Source: Pseudomonas sp. CFBP13508
GTDB lineage: Bacteria > Pseudomonadota > Gammaproteobacteria > Pseudomonadales > Pseudomonadaceae
Length of the DNA: 64,000 bases
Direction: 5' to 3'
NCBI RefSeq assembly: GCF_005233515.1
Contig: NZ_QFZZ01000010.1
Coordinates: forward strand, 1 to 64,000
Shown: positions 52,913 to 61,483 of the stretch, piece after piece
Numbering within the stretch: the first letter of the stretch is position 1
Layout of the letters: each line of letters opens with the position of its first letter
Made by a program: the position numbers and the translations under genes
The notes under the pieces: generated by a model
Seen by the model: the letters and a program-made list of their open reading frames with translations, nothing else
What the model was told of the DNA's origin: nothing
Databases searched by the model: none

Positions 52913-53186
52913 GTTCCGCGCGAAGGCTCTAGATCGGGCCTTTGCGGGCGACGGTTTTGCACTGTCGTGGGTATTTTCGACTCACTCGCGCCTCGTAAAA
53001 GTGCGGGTCCCGGTAACACTGCTCGACCGATCGGTCAGTTTTGCCGGGCTTTTTATGGCTTAAACTGCCTTTCAATTAAACCTGCGGGCCTTTCGCCAGT
53101 CACAGACTGCATAGGGGCCGCTTCGGTCTGCCGTTTCAGCTGTGCGTCGGGATGTCGGCGTGCGGTCGTGATCAGGAGCTTTGTGC

Positions 53187-55262
53187 ATGACGCGCATTGG
53201 AAAAATCTTCAGCTGGACTTTCGCCATCCTCGCGCTGCTGCTGGCAGCCTTGATTCTGATCATCGTGTTTTTCGACTGGAACCGGATCAAACCCACGATC
53301 AACGCCAAAGTCTCGGAAGAACTGCACCGGGCGTTTGCCATCAATGGCAACCTCGCGGTGATCTGGCAGCGCGAACCTGAAGAAGGCGGCTGGCGCGCCT
53401 GGGTGCCGTGGCCGCACGTGGTCGCCGAGGATCTGAGCCTGGGCAACCCGGACTGGTCGAAGCAGCCGCAGATGGTCACCCTGAAACGCGTCGAGCTGCG
53501 CATTTCGCCGCTGGCCCTGCTGGCTCAACGCGTGGTGATTCCGCGCATCGACCTGACCGAGCCGAATGCCGAGCTGCAACGTCTGGCCGATGGCCGCGCC
53601 AACTGGACGTTCAAATTCGATCCCAAGGACCCGAACGCCGAGCCTTCGAGCTGGGTGGTCGATATCGGCGCGATCGGTTTCGACAAGGGCCACGTGACCC
53701 TCGACGACCAGACCCTGAAGACCAACCTCGATGTGCTGATCGACCCGCTCGGCAAGCCGATTCCCTTCAGCGAGATTGTTGGCGACAAAGCGGCGAAAAC
53801 CGCTCAGGACAAGGGCGGCGCACCGCAGGACTATGCCTTTGCACTCAAGGTCAAAGGCCAATACCACGCGCAGAACCTCACCGGGCAGGGCAAGATCGGC
53901 GGGTTGCTGGCCTTGCAGGACGCGAGCAAGCCGTTCCCGTTGCAGGCCCAGGCGAAGATCGGCGACACCCGTATTGAACTGGCTGGCACCCTGACCGACC
54001 CGCTGAATCTCGGCGCCCTCGACCTCCGTCTGAAACTCGCTGGCGACAGCCTTGGCAATCTCTATCCGCTGACCGGCGTGACGCTGCCGGACACCCCACC
54101 GTATTCCACCGACGGCCACTTGATCGCCAAGCTGCATGACGAAGCCGGGGCGAGATTCACTTACGAGAAATTCAACGGCAAGATCGGCGACAGCGACATC
54201 CACGGCGACCTGACCTACGTTGCCAGCCAGCCACGGCCAAAACTCAGCGGCGCACTGGTTTCCAATCAACTGCTGTTCGCCGACCTTGCGCCGTTGATCG
54301 GTGCCGACTCCAACACCGAGCAAAAGGCCCGTGGCGGCGCGAGCAAGCAGCCAGCAGACAAAGTCCTGCCGGTCGAAGAATTCAAAACCGATCGCTGGCG
54401 CGCCATGGACGCCGATGTCGAGTTCACCGGCAAGCGCATCGTCCATAGCGAGAAGCTGCCGTTCAATGACCTCTATACCCATCTGAAACTCAACGACGGC
54501 GAACTCAGCCTGGAACCGCTGCGTTTTGGCGTTGCCGGCGGCACCCTGGATGCGCTGATCCGCCTCAATGGCCGCACCGAGCCGCTGGAAGGCCGCGCGC
54601 GGTTGACCGCACGCAAATTCAAACTGAAAGAGCTGTTCCCGACTTTCGAGCCGATGAAAACCAGTTTCGGTGAGCTCAATGGCGACGCCGACATCAGTGG
54701 CCGGGGCAACTCCGTGGCCAAGCTGCTCGGCGGCGCCAACGGCAATCTGAAGATGCTGATCAACGACGGTGCGATCAGCCGCGAGCTGATGGAACTGGCC
54801 GGGCTCAACGTCGGCAACTACGTGGTCGGCAAGATCTTTGGCGACAAGGAAGTGAAGATCAATTGCGCGGCGGCGGACTTCGACATCAAGACCGGCCTGG
54901 CCACGACACGGTTGTTTGTCTTCGATACCGAGAACGCAATCATCTACATCGATGGCACGGCGAACATGGCCACCGAGCAACTCGATCTGACCGTGACCCC
55001 AGAGTCGAAAGGCTGGCGACTGATCTCCCTGCGCTCGCCGCTATATGTGCGCGGCAAGTTCATCAAACCGGATGCCGGCGTCAAAGCCGTACCGTTGATG
55101 CTGCGCGGGGCGGGAATGGTTGCGCTGGGCGTGATAGCCGCACCGGCGGCGGGATTGCTGGCGCTGGTGGCGCCCAGCGGTGGCGAGCCGAATCAGTGCG
55201 CGCCGTTGTTGGAGCAGATGAAGCAGGGCAAGGCACCGGTGACCGTTAAACCCAGCAAGTAA
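53187..55262 (+). CDS. AsmA family protein
   Basis: A 691-residue inner-membrane-anchored periplasmic protein of the AsmA/TamB-like group, implicated in phospholipid transport and outer-membrane assembly. Residues 8-29 form the only N-terminal membrane anchor; the AsmA N-terminal domain follows (LSLGNPDWSKQPQMVTLKRVELRISPLALL), and the C-terminal AsmA domain has TARKFKLKELFP and NGDADISGRGNSVAKLLGGANGNLKMLINDGAISRELMELAGLNV. A second hydrophobic segment is near the C-terminus (about 640-665). ATG 53187 has AGGAG 8 bases upstream. Monocistronic. Confidence 0.92.
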   Translation: MTRIGKIFSWTFAILALLLAALILIIVFFDWNRIKPTINAKVSEELHRAFAINGNLAVIWQREPEEGGWRAWVPWPHVVAEDLSLGNPDWSKQPQMVTLKRVELRISPLALLAQRVVIPRIDLTEPNAELQRLADGRANWTFKFDPKDPNAEPSSWVVDIGAIGFDKGHVTLDDQTLKTNLDVLIDPLGKPIPFSEIVGDKAAKTAQDKGGAPQDYAFALKVKGQYHAQNLTGQGKIGGLLALQDASKPFPLQAQAKIGDTRIELAGTLTDPLNLGALDLRLKLAGDSLGNLYPLTGVTLPDTPPYSTDGHLIAKLHDEAGARFTYEKFNGKIGDSDIHGDLTYVASQPRPKLSGALVSNQLLFADLAPLIGADSNTEQKARGGASKQPADKVLPVEEFKTDRWRAMDADVEFTGKRIVHSEKLPFNDLYTHLKLNDGELSLEPLRFGVAGGTLDALIRLNGRTEPLEGRARLTARKFKLKELFPTFEPMKTSFGELNGDADISGRGNSVAKLLGGANGNLKMLINDGAISRELMELAGLNVGNYVVGKIFGDKEVKINCAAADFDIKTGLATTRLFVFDTENAIIYIDGTANMATEQLDLTVTPESKGWRLISLRSPLYVRGKFIKPDAGVKAVPLMLRGAGMVALGVIAAPAAGLLALVAPSGGEPNQCAPLLEQMKQGKAPVTVKPSK

Positions 55263-55283
55263 TGCGGCGTCTCTGAGGGCGCC

Positions 55284-55368
55284 TTCGCGAGCAGGCTCGC
55301 TCCCACATTCGAACGCATTCCTTCAATCGAAATACGTTCCAGTGTGGGAGCGAGCCTGCTCGCGAAAG
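55284..55368. repeat. Family B REP pair (inverted)
   Basis: TTCGCGAGCAGGCTCGCTCC...CACA and TGTGGGAGCGAGCCTGCTCG...CGAA between convergent asmA-like and ferritin-like genes. Confidence 0.92.
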
Positions 55369-55381
55369 CGGTGTGACGGGA

Positions 55382-55912
55382 TTACAGGTCGTTAAGGATA
55401 TCCGCCATGTCGTCGGCGTGCTCTTCTTCCTGGGCAAGGATGTCTTCGAAGATGCGCCGGGTGGTCGGATCCTTGTCGCCGATGTACTGGATGATTTCGC
55501 GGTAGCTGTCGATGGCAATGCGCTCGGCGACCAGATCTTCGTAAACCATTTCCTTGAGCGAATTGCCCGCCACATATTGCGCGTGCGACATCTTGCTAAG
55601 CAGGTCAGGGTTGAACTCAGGCTCGCCGCCCAGTTGCACGATGCGTTCGGCGAGGCGATCGGCGTGCTCGGCTTCCTGGTTGGCGTGCTCGAGGAATTCG
55701 TCGGCGGCGACATTGGCTTTCAGGCCGTTCGCCATGAAGTAGTGGCGCTTGTAGCGCAAGGTGCACACCAGCTCGGTGGCCAGCGACTCATTGAGCAAAC
55801 GCAGTATTTCTTCACGGTTGGCGTTGTAGCCCTCGGTGACCGCGCCGTTTTCCACGTGTTGCCGCGCGCGTTCGCGCAGGGTTTGAACATCAGACAAATG
55901 CAGGTCACTCAT
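55382..55912 (-). CDS. Ferritin-like/bacterioferritin family protein
   Basis: A 176-residue four-helix-bundle protein. It carries ferritin-type di-iron ligands: Glu in LATELVCTLRYKRHYF, Glu-x-x-His in EHANQEAEHADRLAE, and EEEHADDMADIL near the C-terminus. It resembles the P. aeruginosa PA4880-type bacterioferritin-like protein, as I remember it. A role in iron storage or protection against peroxide is likely. The haem-binding methionine of true bacterioferritin is not obvious. Confidence 0.87.
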   Translation of the reverse strand: MSDLHLSDVQTLRERARQHVENGAVTEGYNANREEILRLLNESLATELVCTLRYKRHYFMANGLKANVAADEFLEHANQEAEHADRLAERIVQLGGEPEFNPDLLSKMSHAQYVAGNSLKEMVYEDLVAERIAIDSYREIIQYIGDKDPTTRRIFEDILAQEEEHADDMADILNDL

Positions 55913-56011
55913 TTCATTCTCCTGGAGGCTAATCCGATAGGCGCCACGTTCTGAGGACGCGGTCGCTACCCAGGTTGTGAGTCTTGAGCGAAGCGAAAAG
56001 TTTTATGCGAT

Positions 56012-56950
56012 TTAGGCTGGGCTCGGCGCAGCAACTGCTGAAGGCTGCGATCTCGGCGTCAGTCCGGACAACCGCGCTTCGTCCTGCAACCAGCGAAAAA
56101 ACGCCCGCACCGGCGGATGCCGTTCCCGCCCGGGCACGCACAACGCGCTGTAACCGGCGCCATCGACCTGCACCTCGCCCCGGTAGGGCACCAGCAAGCC
56201 GCTGGCGACGCTTTCCGACACCAGAATGTTGCTCGCCAGCACCAGGCCCTGGCCGGCGATCGCTGCTTGCAGCGCGTAATGTTCCTCGTCGTATTCGCGA
56301 TTGACCGAATTGTGCTCCAGCCATTGCTCTCCGGCCCTGGCGCACCACGCTTGCCAGCCATGGGCGTACAGCTTCGAGTTGTGCCAATGCACGCTGATCA
56401 ACGTTGGCGTGCGCCGCGCGGCCAGCGCCACTTGCTCGGGCGAGCCGTAAACGCCGAAGGATTCGTCGAACAGGCACAGCCCATACAGGTTCGGGTAGTC
56501 GTCGAGGCTGTAGCGCAAGACCAGATCGACACTGGCGTCCTGGTGCAGATCGATGACTTCGCAGTGAGTGTCGAGGCGCACATTGATAGTGGGATGTTGC
56601 GCATAAAAGCGTCCGAGTCGCGGCACCAGCCACAGCGCGGCAAAGGCTGCCGTGGTCGACAGCGTCAGAGTGCTGGCGTTGCGTTGCGGGCGCAGGGTAT
56701 CGACGCTTTGCGCCACCTCCAGCAGCGCGCCGTGCACGCTGCGAAACAGACGCTCGCCAGCCTCGGTCAGGCGCACCTGGCGCGGCAGCCGTTCAAACAG
56801 GACCACACCGAGACAGTCTTCCAGCGAACGGATCTGATGAGAGATCGCCGTCGGCGTCACTGCCAGTTCTTCGGCCGCAGCCTTGAAGCTCAGCAGGCGA
56901 GAAGCGGATTCGAAAGCGCGCAGGGCAGTCAGCGGCAGCGAAGCAAACAT
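56012..56950 (-). CDS. LysR family transcriptional regulator
   Basis: A 312-residue GcvA-type LysR regulator. Winged helix: LPLTALRAFESASRLLSFKAAAEELAVTPTAISHQIRSLED; effector-binding domain about 90-290. ATG 56950 (MFASLPLTAL) follows TTGGAG. The gene divergent from it encodes an FMN reductase-like protein with an SMR exporter, 120 bases away, a possible target. The last 14 residues (PRSQPSAVAAPSPA) are encoded by a family A repeat fragment, so the C-terminus is probably a recent extension. Confidence 0.92.
   Translation of the reverse strand: MFASLPLTALRAFESASRLLSFKAAAEELAVTPTAISHQIRSLEDCLGVVLFERLPRQVRLTEAGERLFRSVHGALLEVAQSVDTLRPQRNASTLTLSTTAAFAALWLVPRLGRFYAQHPTINVRLDTHCEVIDLHQDASVDLVLRYSLDDYPNLYGLCLFDESFGVYGSPEQVALAARRTPTLISVHWHNSKLYAHGWQAWCARAGEQWLEHNSVNREYDEEHYALQAAIAGQGLVLASNILVSESVASGLLVPYRGEVQVDGAGYSALCVPGRERHPPVRAFFRWLQDEARLSGLTPRSQPSAVAAPSPA
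56036..56056 (-). repeat. Family A REP fragment within the LysR coding sequence
   Basis: GAGATCGCAGCCTTCAGCAG on the minus strand matches the family A arm GATCGCAGCCTTCGGCAG with one change. It lies inside the 3' end of the LysR gene and encodes part of its tail. Confidence 0.7.
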
Positions 56951-57014
56951 TGAACACTCCAAGGATGAAATGGATTCATCCAGACTGATTTTTGCTCATT
57001 TGAAGGAAAGCAGT

Positions 57015-57041
57015 GGCGAGCTGCAAGCTTCGAGCCTCAAG
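57015..57041. repeat. Family C intergenic repeat fragment
   Basis: GCGAGCTGCAAGCTTCGAGCCTC is a partial copy of the family C repeat seen at 37781 and 62499. Confidence 0.6.
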
Positions 57042-57070
57042 TGGTTTGAGTTTAGCCGGAGGTTTTATAG

Positions 57071-57709
57071 ATGAGCAGGATTCTTGTGGTGCACGGCAGT
57101 CCGCGTGGGGATCGGTCGACTTCGCGGCGTTTGGCGGAGGGGTTTTTGGGTGCCTGGCAGGGGCGTCATCCTGAAGGGCAGGTGACCCGTCGTGAGGTTG
57201 GGCGGGTGCCGGTTCCTGCGGTCAACGAGGCGTTTGTCGCGGCGGCGTTTTATCCCCAGCCTGAGGCGCGGCCGTTGGTGATGCAGGCTGATCTGGCGCT
57301 CAGCGATCAATTGGTTGGTGAGTTGTTCGCGCATGATCTGCTGCTGATTTCCACGCCGATGTACAACTTCAGCGTGCCCAGCGGCCTCAAGGCCTGGGTC
57401 GATCAGATCGTGCGGCTGGGGCTGACCTTCGAGCACACGCTGGACAATGGCGTCGCCCAATACACGCCGTTGTTGCAGGGCAAGAAAGCCTTGATCGTCA
57501 CCAGTCGCGGCGGTTTCGGCTTCGGCCCCGGCGGTGAGCTGGCGGCGCTCAATCATGCCGATCCATGGCTGCGCACCGCGCTGGGCTTTATCGGTATCAA
57601 TGACGTCAGCGTGGTCGCGGCCGAGGGCGAGGAGTCCGCTGAACGCAGCTTTGCGGTGTCGGTGGCCGAAGCCGAGCAGCGGCTGCTCGAGCTGGCCCGG
57701 GAGTTCTAA
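57071..57709 (+). CDS. FMN-dependent NADH-azoreductase-like NAD(P)H oxidoreductase
   Basis: A 212-residue flavodoxin-fold quinone/azo reductase. N-terminal phosphate-binding VVHGSPRGDRSTSRRLAEGF, the FMN-binding STPMYNFSVPSGLKAWVDQIVRLGLTFE, and TSRGGFGFGPGG are the AzoR landmarks. It would reduce quinones or azo compounds with NAD(P)H, possibly as protection against electrophiles. The stop codon is directly followed by the ATG of an SMR exporter gene, so the two are cotranscribed, suggesting linked detoxification. Confidence 0.88.
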   Translation: MSRILVVHGSPRGDRSTSRRLAEGFLGAWQGRHPEGQVTRREVGRVPVPAVNEAFVAAAFYPQPEARPLVMQADLALSDQLVGELFAHDLLLISTPMYNFSVPSGLKAWVDQIVRLGLTFEHTLDNGVAQYTPLLQGKKALIVTSRGGFGFGPGGELAALNHADPWLRTALGFIGINDVSVVAAEGEESAERSFAVSVAEAEQRLLELAREF

Positions 57710-58015
57710 ATGGCCTGGCTCTTTCTGCTGATCGCCGCCGGCTTCGAGGTGACCTTCGCCATGGGTATGAAGTACGCCGACGGCTTCACTCGTTTGTGGC
57801 CGTCGCTGATCACCGTGGTCGCGGCGGTCGGCGGCATCGGCTTTCTGACCCTGGCCATGCGTGACTTGCCGGTGAGCATCGCCTATCCGATCTGGACGGC
57901 GATCGGTTCACTCGGCACGGTGTTTCTCGGTTTCGCGCTGCTTGGCGAGAGTCTGACGCTGGTGAAACTGCTTTCGGTGGGGCTGATTGTGGCGGGGGTG
58001 GCGGGGCTGAAGTAG
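57710..58015 (+). CDS. Small multidrug resistance family exporter (SugE/Gdx-like)
   Basis: A 101-residue inner-membrane protein with four hydrophobic segments. The conserved membrane glutamate is in GFEVTFAMGMKYADGFT and the GSLGTVFLG and PIWTAIGS segments match the SugE/Gdx branch, which exports guanidinium or quaternary ammonium compounds. Some SMR proteins work as paired subunits; no partner is next door, so a homodimer is expected. It starts at the base after the reductase stop. No guanidine riboswitch is visible upstream. Confidence 0.87.
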   Translation: MAWLFLLIAAGFEVTFAMGMKYADGFTRLWPSLITVVAAVGGIGFLTLAMRDLPVSIAYPIWTAIGSLGTVFLGFALLGESLTLVKLLSVGLIVAGVAGLK

Positions 58016-58105
58016 GCTCATCGTTCAGTTGTCATCGTCAAGGAGGATGCTTGGCGGGCGTCTTGCACGTCTGGCATCCACTCACCGCGCACAAGGATGT
58101 AACCC

Positions 58106-58984
58106 ATGTCGACACGTTATCCACTGGTGCTGGTGCCGGGCATGCTCGGCTTTATCCGGCTGGTGCTTTACCCGTATTGGTTCGGCATCATCAAGGCCTT
58201 GCGCCGTGGTGGTGCGACGGTGGTTGCTGTGCAGGTTTCGCCACTCAATTCCACGGAAGTGCGCGGCGAGCAATTGTTGATGCGGATCGAGGAGATCCTG
58301 CGCGAAACGGGGGCGCAGAAGGTCAATCTGTTCGGCCACAGTCAGGGCGCGTTGACCGCACGGTATGCAGCGGCGAAACGCCCGGATCTGGTTGCTTCGG
58401 TGACGTCGGTGGCCGGGCCGAATCACGGTTCGGAGTTGGCAGACTATCTGGAAGATCACTATCCGGCGAACAGCGCCAAAGGGCGTCTGCTCGAAGTCTT
58501 GTTGCGCTTGATCGGCTGGGTCATGGCATTGCTCGACACTGGTTATCACGGGCCGAAACTACCGATGGATATCCACGCTTCCCACCAATCGCTGACCACG
58601 GCGGGCGTTGCAATATTCAATCAGCGTTATCCACAAGGACTGCCGCAAACGTGGGGCGGGCAGGGGCCGGAAGAGGTCAATGGCGTGCGCTATTACTCCT
58701 GGTCAGGGACGCTGCAACCGGGCAAGACCGATCGTGGTGGCAATCTCTTTGACGGCACCAATCGCAGTTGCCGCTTGTTCGCCAGGACCTTTGTTCGCGA
58801 GCCGGGGCAGTGCGACGGCATGGTCGGGCGTTACAGCTCGCATCTGGGCACGGTGATCGGTGATGACTATCCGCTGGATCATTTCGACATTGTCAATCAG
58901 TCGCTGGGGCTGGTGGGCAAGGGCGCAGATCCGGTAAGGCTGTTTGTCGAGCATGCGGCGCGGCTGGAGGCGGCTGGGTTATAG
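58106..58984 (+). CDS. Triacylglycerol lipase without signal peptide
   Basis: A 292-residue alpha/beta-hydrolase of lipase subfamily I.1. LVPGMLGF forms the oxyanion-hole region, NLFGHSQGALTARY the nucleophile elbow (Ser in GHSQG), and the late Asp and His lie in CDGMVGRYSSHLG and DHFDIVNQ. The cysteine pair typical of subfamily I.1 is present (SCRLF and GQCDG). It starts MSTRYPLVLVPGM with no signal peptide, like the P. fragi and Proteus lipases, as I remember them. A dedicated foldase gene is absent here. Location, cytosolic or exported by another route, is uncertain. Confidence 0.87.
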   Translation: MSTRYPLVLVPGMLGFIRLVLYPYWFGIIKALRRGGATVVAVQVSPLNSTEVRGEQLLMRIEEILRETGAQKVNLFGHSQGALTARYAAAKRPDLVASVTSVAGPNHGSELADYLEDHYPANSAKGRLLEVLLRLIGWVMALLDTGYHGPKLPMDIHASHQSLTTAGVAIFNQRYPQGLPQTWGGQGPEEVNGVRYYSWSGTLQPGKTDRGGNLFDGTNRSCRLFARTFVREPGQCDGMVGRYSSHLGTVIGDDYPLDHFDIVNQSLGLVGKGADPVRLFVEHAARLEAAGL

Positions 58985-59007
58985 CCAAACAGACCGCGTC
59001 ATCGTTC

Positions 59008-59071
59008 TTCGCGAGCAGGCTCGCTCCCACAGGTGTCTGCATTTCAACGTGGGAGCGAGCCTGCTCGCGAA
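59008..59071. repeat. Family B REP pair (inverted)
   Basis: TTCGCGAGCAGGCTCGCTCC...CACA and GTGGGAGCGAGCCTGCTCGC...GAA between convergent lipase and transporter genes. Confidence 0.92.
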
Positions 59072-59080
59072 GGGGCCTTA

Positions 59081-59968
59081 TCAGGCAGCGCCGATCCGCC
59101 GGCCCAACACCGTGGTCCAGCGCTCCGACAAAACCACCCCACCCAAGGTCAGCAACCCGCCCACCAGGTGATACATCGCCAACTGCTCCTTCAACACCAG
59201 CGCCGCAATCAGCGCGGTAATCAGCGGCAGCAGATTGAAGAACAACGTCGTCCTGCTCGGCCCCAGCCGCTGCACCGCTTGCATCCACGCCAGCGGCGCG
59301 ACCATCGAAGCCAGCAGGCACGCATACAGCACCAGCGGCACGTTCTGCAGGTTCAGCCCGGTCTTCGGCGACATCGCGAACAGCGGAAACAACACCACAA
59401 TCGCCACCAGCACCTGCAAGTACAGCAACACCAGTGGCGGCAGGCGCAGTTGCCACTTTTTCAGCAGGGTGCTGTAAACGGCGTACGCCAGCGTGGCGAT
59501 CAGCATCATCGCATCGCCCAGATTGACCCCGTGTTGCAACAGCGCACCGAGGCTGCCGGATGACACCACCACCAGCACGCCAGCGAACGACAGCAGCGCA
59601 CCGACCAACGCACCAGCGGTCAGGCGCTGGCCAAGGCTGATGATCGCCATGGCCAGCGACATCAACGGCATCAGCGACAGGATGATGCCCATATTGGTTG
59701 CGGTGGTCAGTGTTGCGGCGAAATAGGCGAGGCTCTGATACACCGCCATGCCGAGTACGCCGAGGACGAAAATCCGCCCCAGGTTCGGCCGAATCTGCGG
59801 CCAGTGCGCGATGACTTTGCTGAGCATGAATGGCGTGAACAGCACGCCGGCCAGCAGCCAGCGATAGAATCCGATCTCGGCGGGGAAGATCGCGCCGACC
59901 GCCAGTTTGTTGATCACGGTGTTGCCGGCCCAGATGAAAATCGCCAGCAGGGGAAACGCGTATTGCAT
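59081..59968 (-). CDS. DMT superfamily (EamA) transporter
   Basis: A 295-residue inner-membrane protein with ten hydrophobic segments arranged as two EamA halves (about 1-135 and 145-285). Family members export amino acids or other metabolites. It is divergent from an AraC-type regulator 96 bases away, which probably controls it. Substrate unknown. Confidence 0.88.
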   Translation of the reverse strand: MQYAFPLLAIFIWAGNTVINKLAVGAIFPAEIGFYRWLLAGVLFTPFMLSKVIAHWPQIRPNLGRIFVLGVLGMAVYQSLAYFAATLTTATNMGIILSLMPLMSLAMAIISLGQRLTAGALVGALLSFAGVLVVVSSGSLGALLQHGVNLGDAMMLIATLAYAVYSTLLKKWQLRLPPLVLLYLQVLVAIVVLFPLFAMSPKTGLNLQNVPLVLYACLLASMVAPLAWMQAVQRLGPSRTTLFFNLLPLITALIAALVLKEQLAMYHLVGGLLTLGGVVLSERWTTVLGRRIGAA

Positions 59969-60064
59969 GGGACAAAACCAGAACGTTGATGAAGCGCGAT
60001 TATCGCCTGTCTGGATGCAGGCCTATACTGCAAACCGGACAACCTGCCTCTGCATCCGGACAGC

Positions 60065-60859
60065 ATGAACAGCAAACACATCGACCTGCTCGATTTCAGC
60101 GAACTGCCGTCAGCGGTGTATTTCCGCTACGCCGATTTCAATGCCCACGAATATGCCGCGCCACACCGGCATCCTTGGGGCACGCTGGAATACGCGGCCC
60201 ATGGCGTGCTGCACATGGATGTCGACGGCAGTCGCTTCATGTCGCCGCCGCAGTACGCGGTGTGGGTGCCGCCCGAGGTCGAGCACAGTTTCTACAGCCA
60301 TCAGCCGGTCAACTATCGCGCGGTGTGTCTTGATCCCAGTGTTTGCACACGGTTGCCGGCGCGGGCCTGCACCTTGGCGATCAGTGACATTCTCAAGGCG
60401 ATTCTCAAGGACTTCGCCGCCCGCGATGTGAAGATTCCCGAGCATGAAGCCGATCAGCGTCTGGCCCAGGTACTGGTCGATCAACTGCAACAGGCACCGG
60501 TGCAGGAATGTTTCCTGCCGTATGCGAGCAGCCCGGGCTTGCTGACGATTCTCGAGGCCTTGCAGGCCGAACCTGGCAACAATCAGCCTCTGGCGCACTG
60601 GGCGGCGCAAGTGCATGCCAGTGAACGGACTCTGGCGCGGCAGTTCGTTCGTGAACTGGGCATGAGCTTTGGCGAATGGCGCCAGCGCTTGCGTTATCTG
60701 GCGGCGATCGAGGCGCTGGAAACCTCGCGTTCGGTGCAGGAAATCGCTTTCGACCTCGGCTACAGCAGCGGCTCGGCCTTCATCGCCATGTTCGCCCGCC
60801 AGGCCGGTTGCACGCCGGAGCAATATCGACGCAGCCACCTCGAGGGCAGGAAGGTGTAA
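60065..60859 (+). CDS. AraC family transcriptional regulator
   Basis: A 264-residue regulator. The N-terminal cupin-like sensor (about 20-110, AAPHRHPWGTLEYAAHGVLHMDVDG ... VWVPPEVEHSF) is followed by the C-terminal pair of helix-turn-helix motifs (ASERTLARQFVRELGMSFGEWRQRLRYLAAIEAL and VQEIAFDLGYSSGSAFIAMFARQAGCTPEQYRR). Divergent from the EamA transporter, which is the likely target. Confidence 0.92.
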   Translation: MNSKHIDLLDFSELPSAVYFRYADFNAHEYAAPHRHPWGTLEYAAHGVLHMDVDGSRFMSPPQYAVWVPPEVEHSFYSHQPVNYRAVCLDPSVCTRLPARACTLAISDILKAILKDFAARDVKIPEHEADQRLAQVLVDQLQQAPVQECFLPYASSPGLLTILEALQAEPGNNQPLAHWAAQVHASERTLARQFVRELGMSFGEWRQRLRYLAAIEALETSRSVQEIAFDLGYSSGSAFIAMFARQAGCTPEQYRRSHLEGRKV

Positions 60860-60885
60860 CAAGCTTTGGCTACACTGCGACAGAG

Positions 60886-60905
60886 GCCGCACCCATCGGT
60901 GCGGC
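60886..60905 (+). promoter_or_regulatory. Hairpin in the psiF leader
   Basis: GCCGCACC and GGTGCGGC pair perfectly around CATC, 17 bases before the psiF ATG and just ahead of its ribosome-binding site AAGGAG. No T tract, so an mRNA-level role is possible. Confidence 0.5.
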
Positions 60906-60922
60906 AACAAGGAGAAAACTCC

Positions 60923-61228
60923 ATGAAGATGTTGCGTGTGCCGTTGTTGATGATCGGGCTGCTTGTGTGTTCCCAGGGTTTCGCCGCCACGGCGCAACAG
61001 AACAAGATGACCACCTGCAATGCCGATGCGACCGCCAAGAGCTTGAAGGGCGACGAGCGCAAGGCGTTCATGAGCACCTGCCTGAAAGCGGCACCAGCGG
61101 CCAACGATGGCAAGGAGCTGACCCCGCAGCAGCAGAAAATGACCACCTGCAATGCCGATGCGAAAACCAAGGCGCTGACCGGCGATGCGCGCAAGGCGTT
61201 CATGAGTGAGTGTCTGAAGAAGAAATAA
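60923..61228 (+). CDS. psiF: PsiF family protein
   Basis: A 101-residue exported protein. Residues 1-21 are a signal peptide ending FAA. The mature part is two copies of the PsiF motif: KMTTCNADATAKSLKGDERKAFMSTCLK and KMTTCNADAKTKALTGDARKAFMSECLK, each with a Cys pair. E. coli PsiF is induced by phosphate starvation; I see no Pho box here. Function unknown. AAGGAG is 8 bases before the ATG. The stop codon is directly joined to a family A repeat arm. Confidence 0.9.
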   Translation: MKMLRVPLLMIGLLVCSQGFAATAQQNKMTTCNADATAKSLKGDERKAFMSTCLKAAPAANDGKELTPQQQKMTTCNADAKTKALTGDARKAFMSECLKKK

Positions 61229-61298
61229 GATCAAAAGATCGCAGCCTTCGGCAGCTCCTACATGAGACCGCGGTCCTGTAGGAGGCCGCGATCTTTTC
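61228..61298. repeat. Family A REP arms, partial pair
   Basis: GATCAAAAGATCGCAGCCTT...GCTCCTAC at 61229-61261 starts at the psiF stop; a second degenerate arm CTGTAGGAGGCCGCGATCTTTT is at 61275-61296. The order is tail-out, unlike the other pairs. Confidence 0.75.
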
Positions 61299-61312
61299 GG
61301 CGTGCCGGCCTC

Positions 61313-61379
61313 TTCGCGAGCAGGCTCGCTCCCACATTTGAAATGCATTCCCCTGTGGGAGCGAGCCTGCTCGCGAAAG
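61313..61379. repeat. Family B REP pair (inverted)
   Basis: TTCGCGAGCAGGCTCGCTCC...CACA and TGTGGGAGCGAGCCTGCTCG...CGAA, directly next to family A arms. Confidence 0.92.
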
Positions 61380-61483
61380 CGTCGCTGAATGCACCGCCAA
61401 TCCCACGCCCCGCATATCCCTAGTGCTAACCCCGGATCGCTGGCAGACTGCCCATCCTTTCACGCCGTTCGTTTTGAGGCTGT

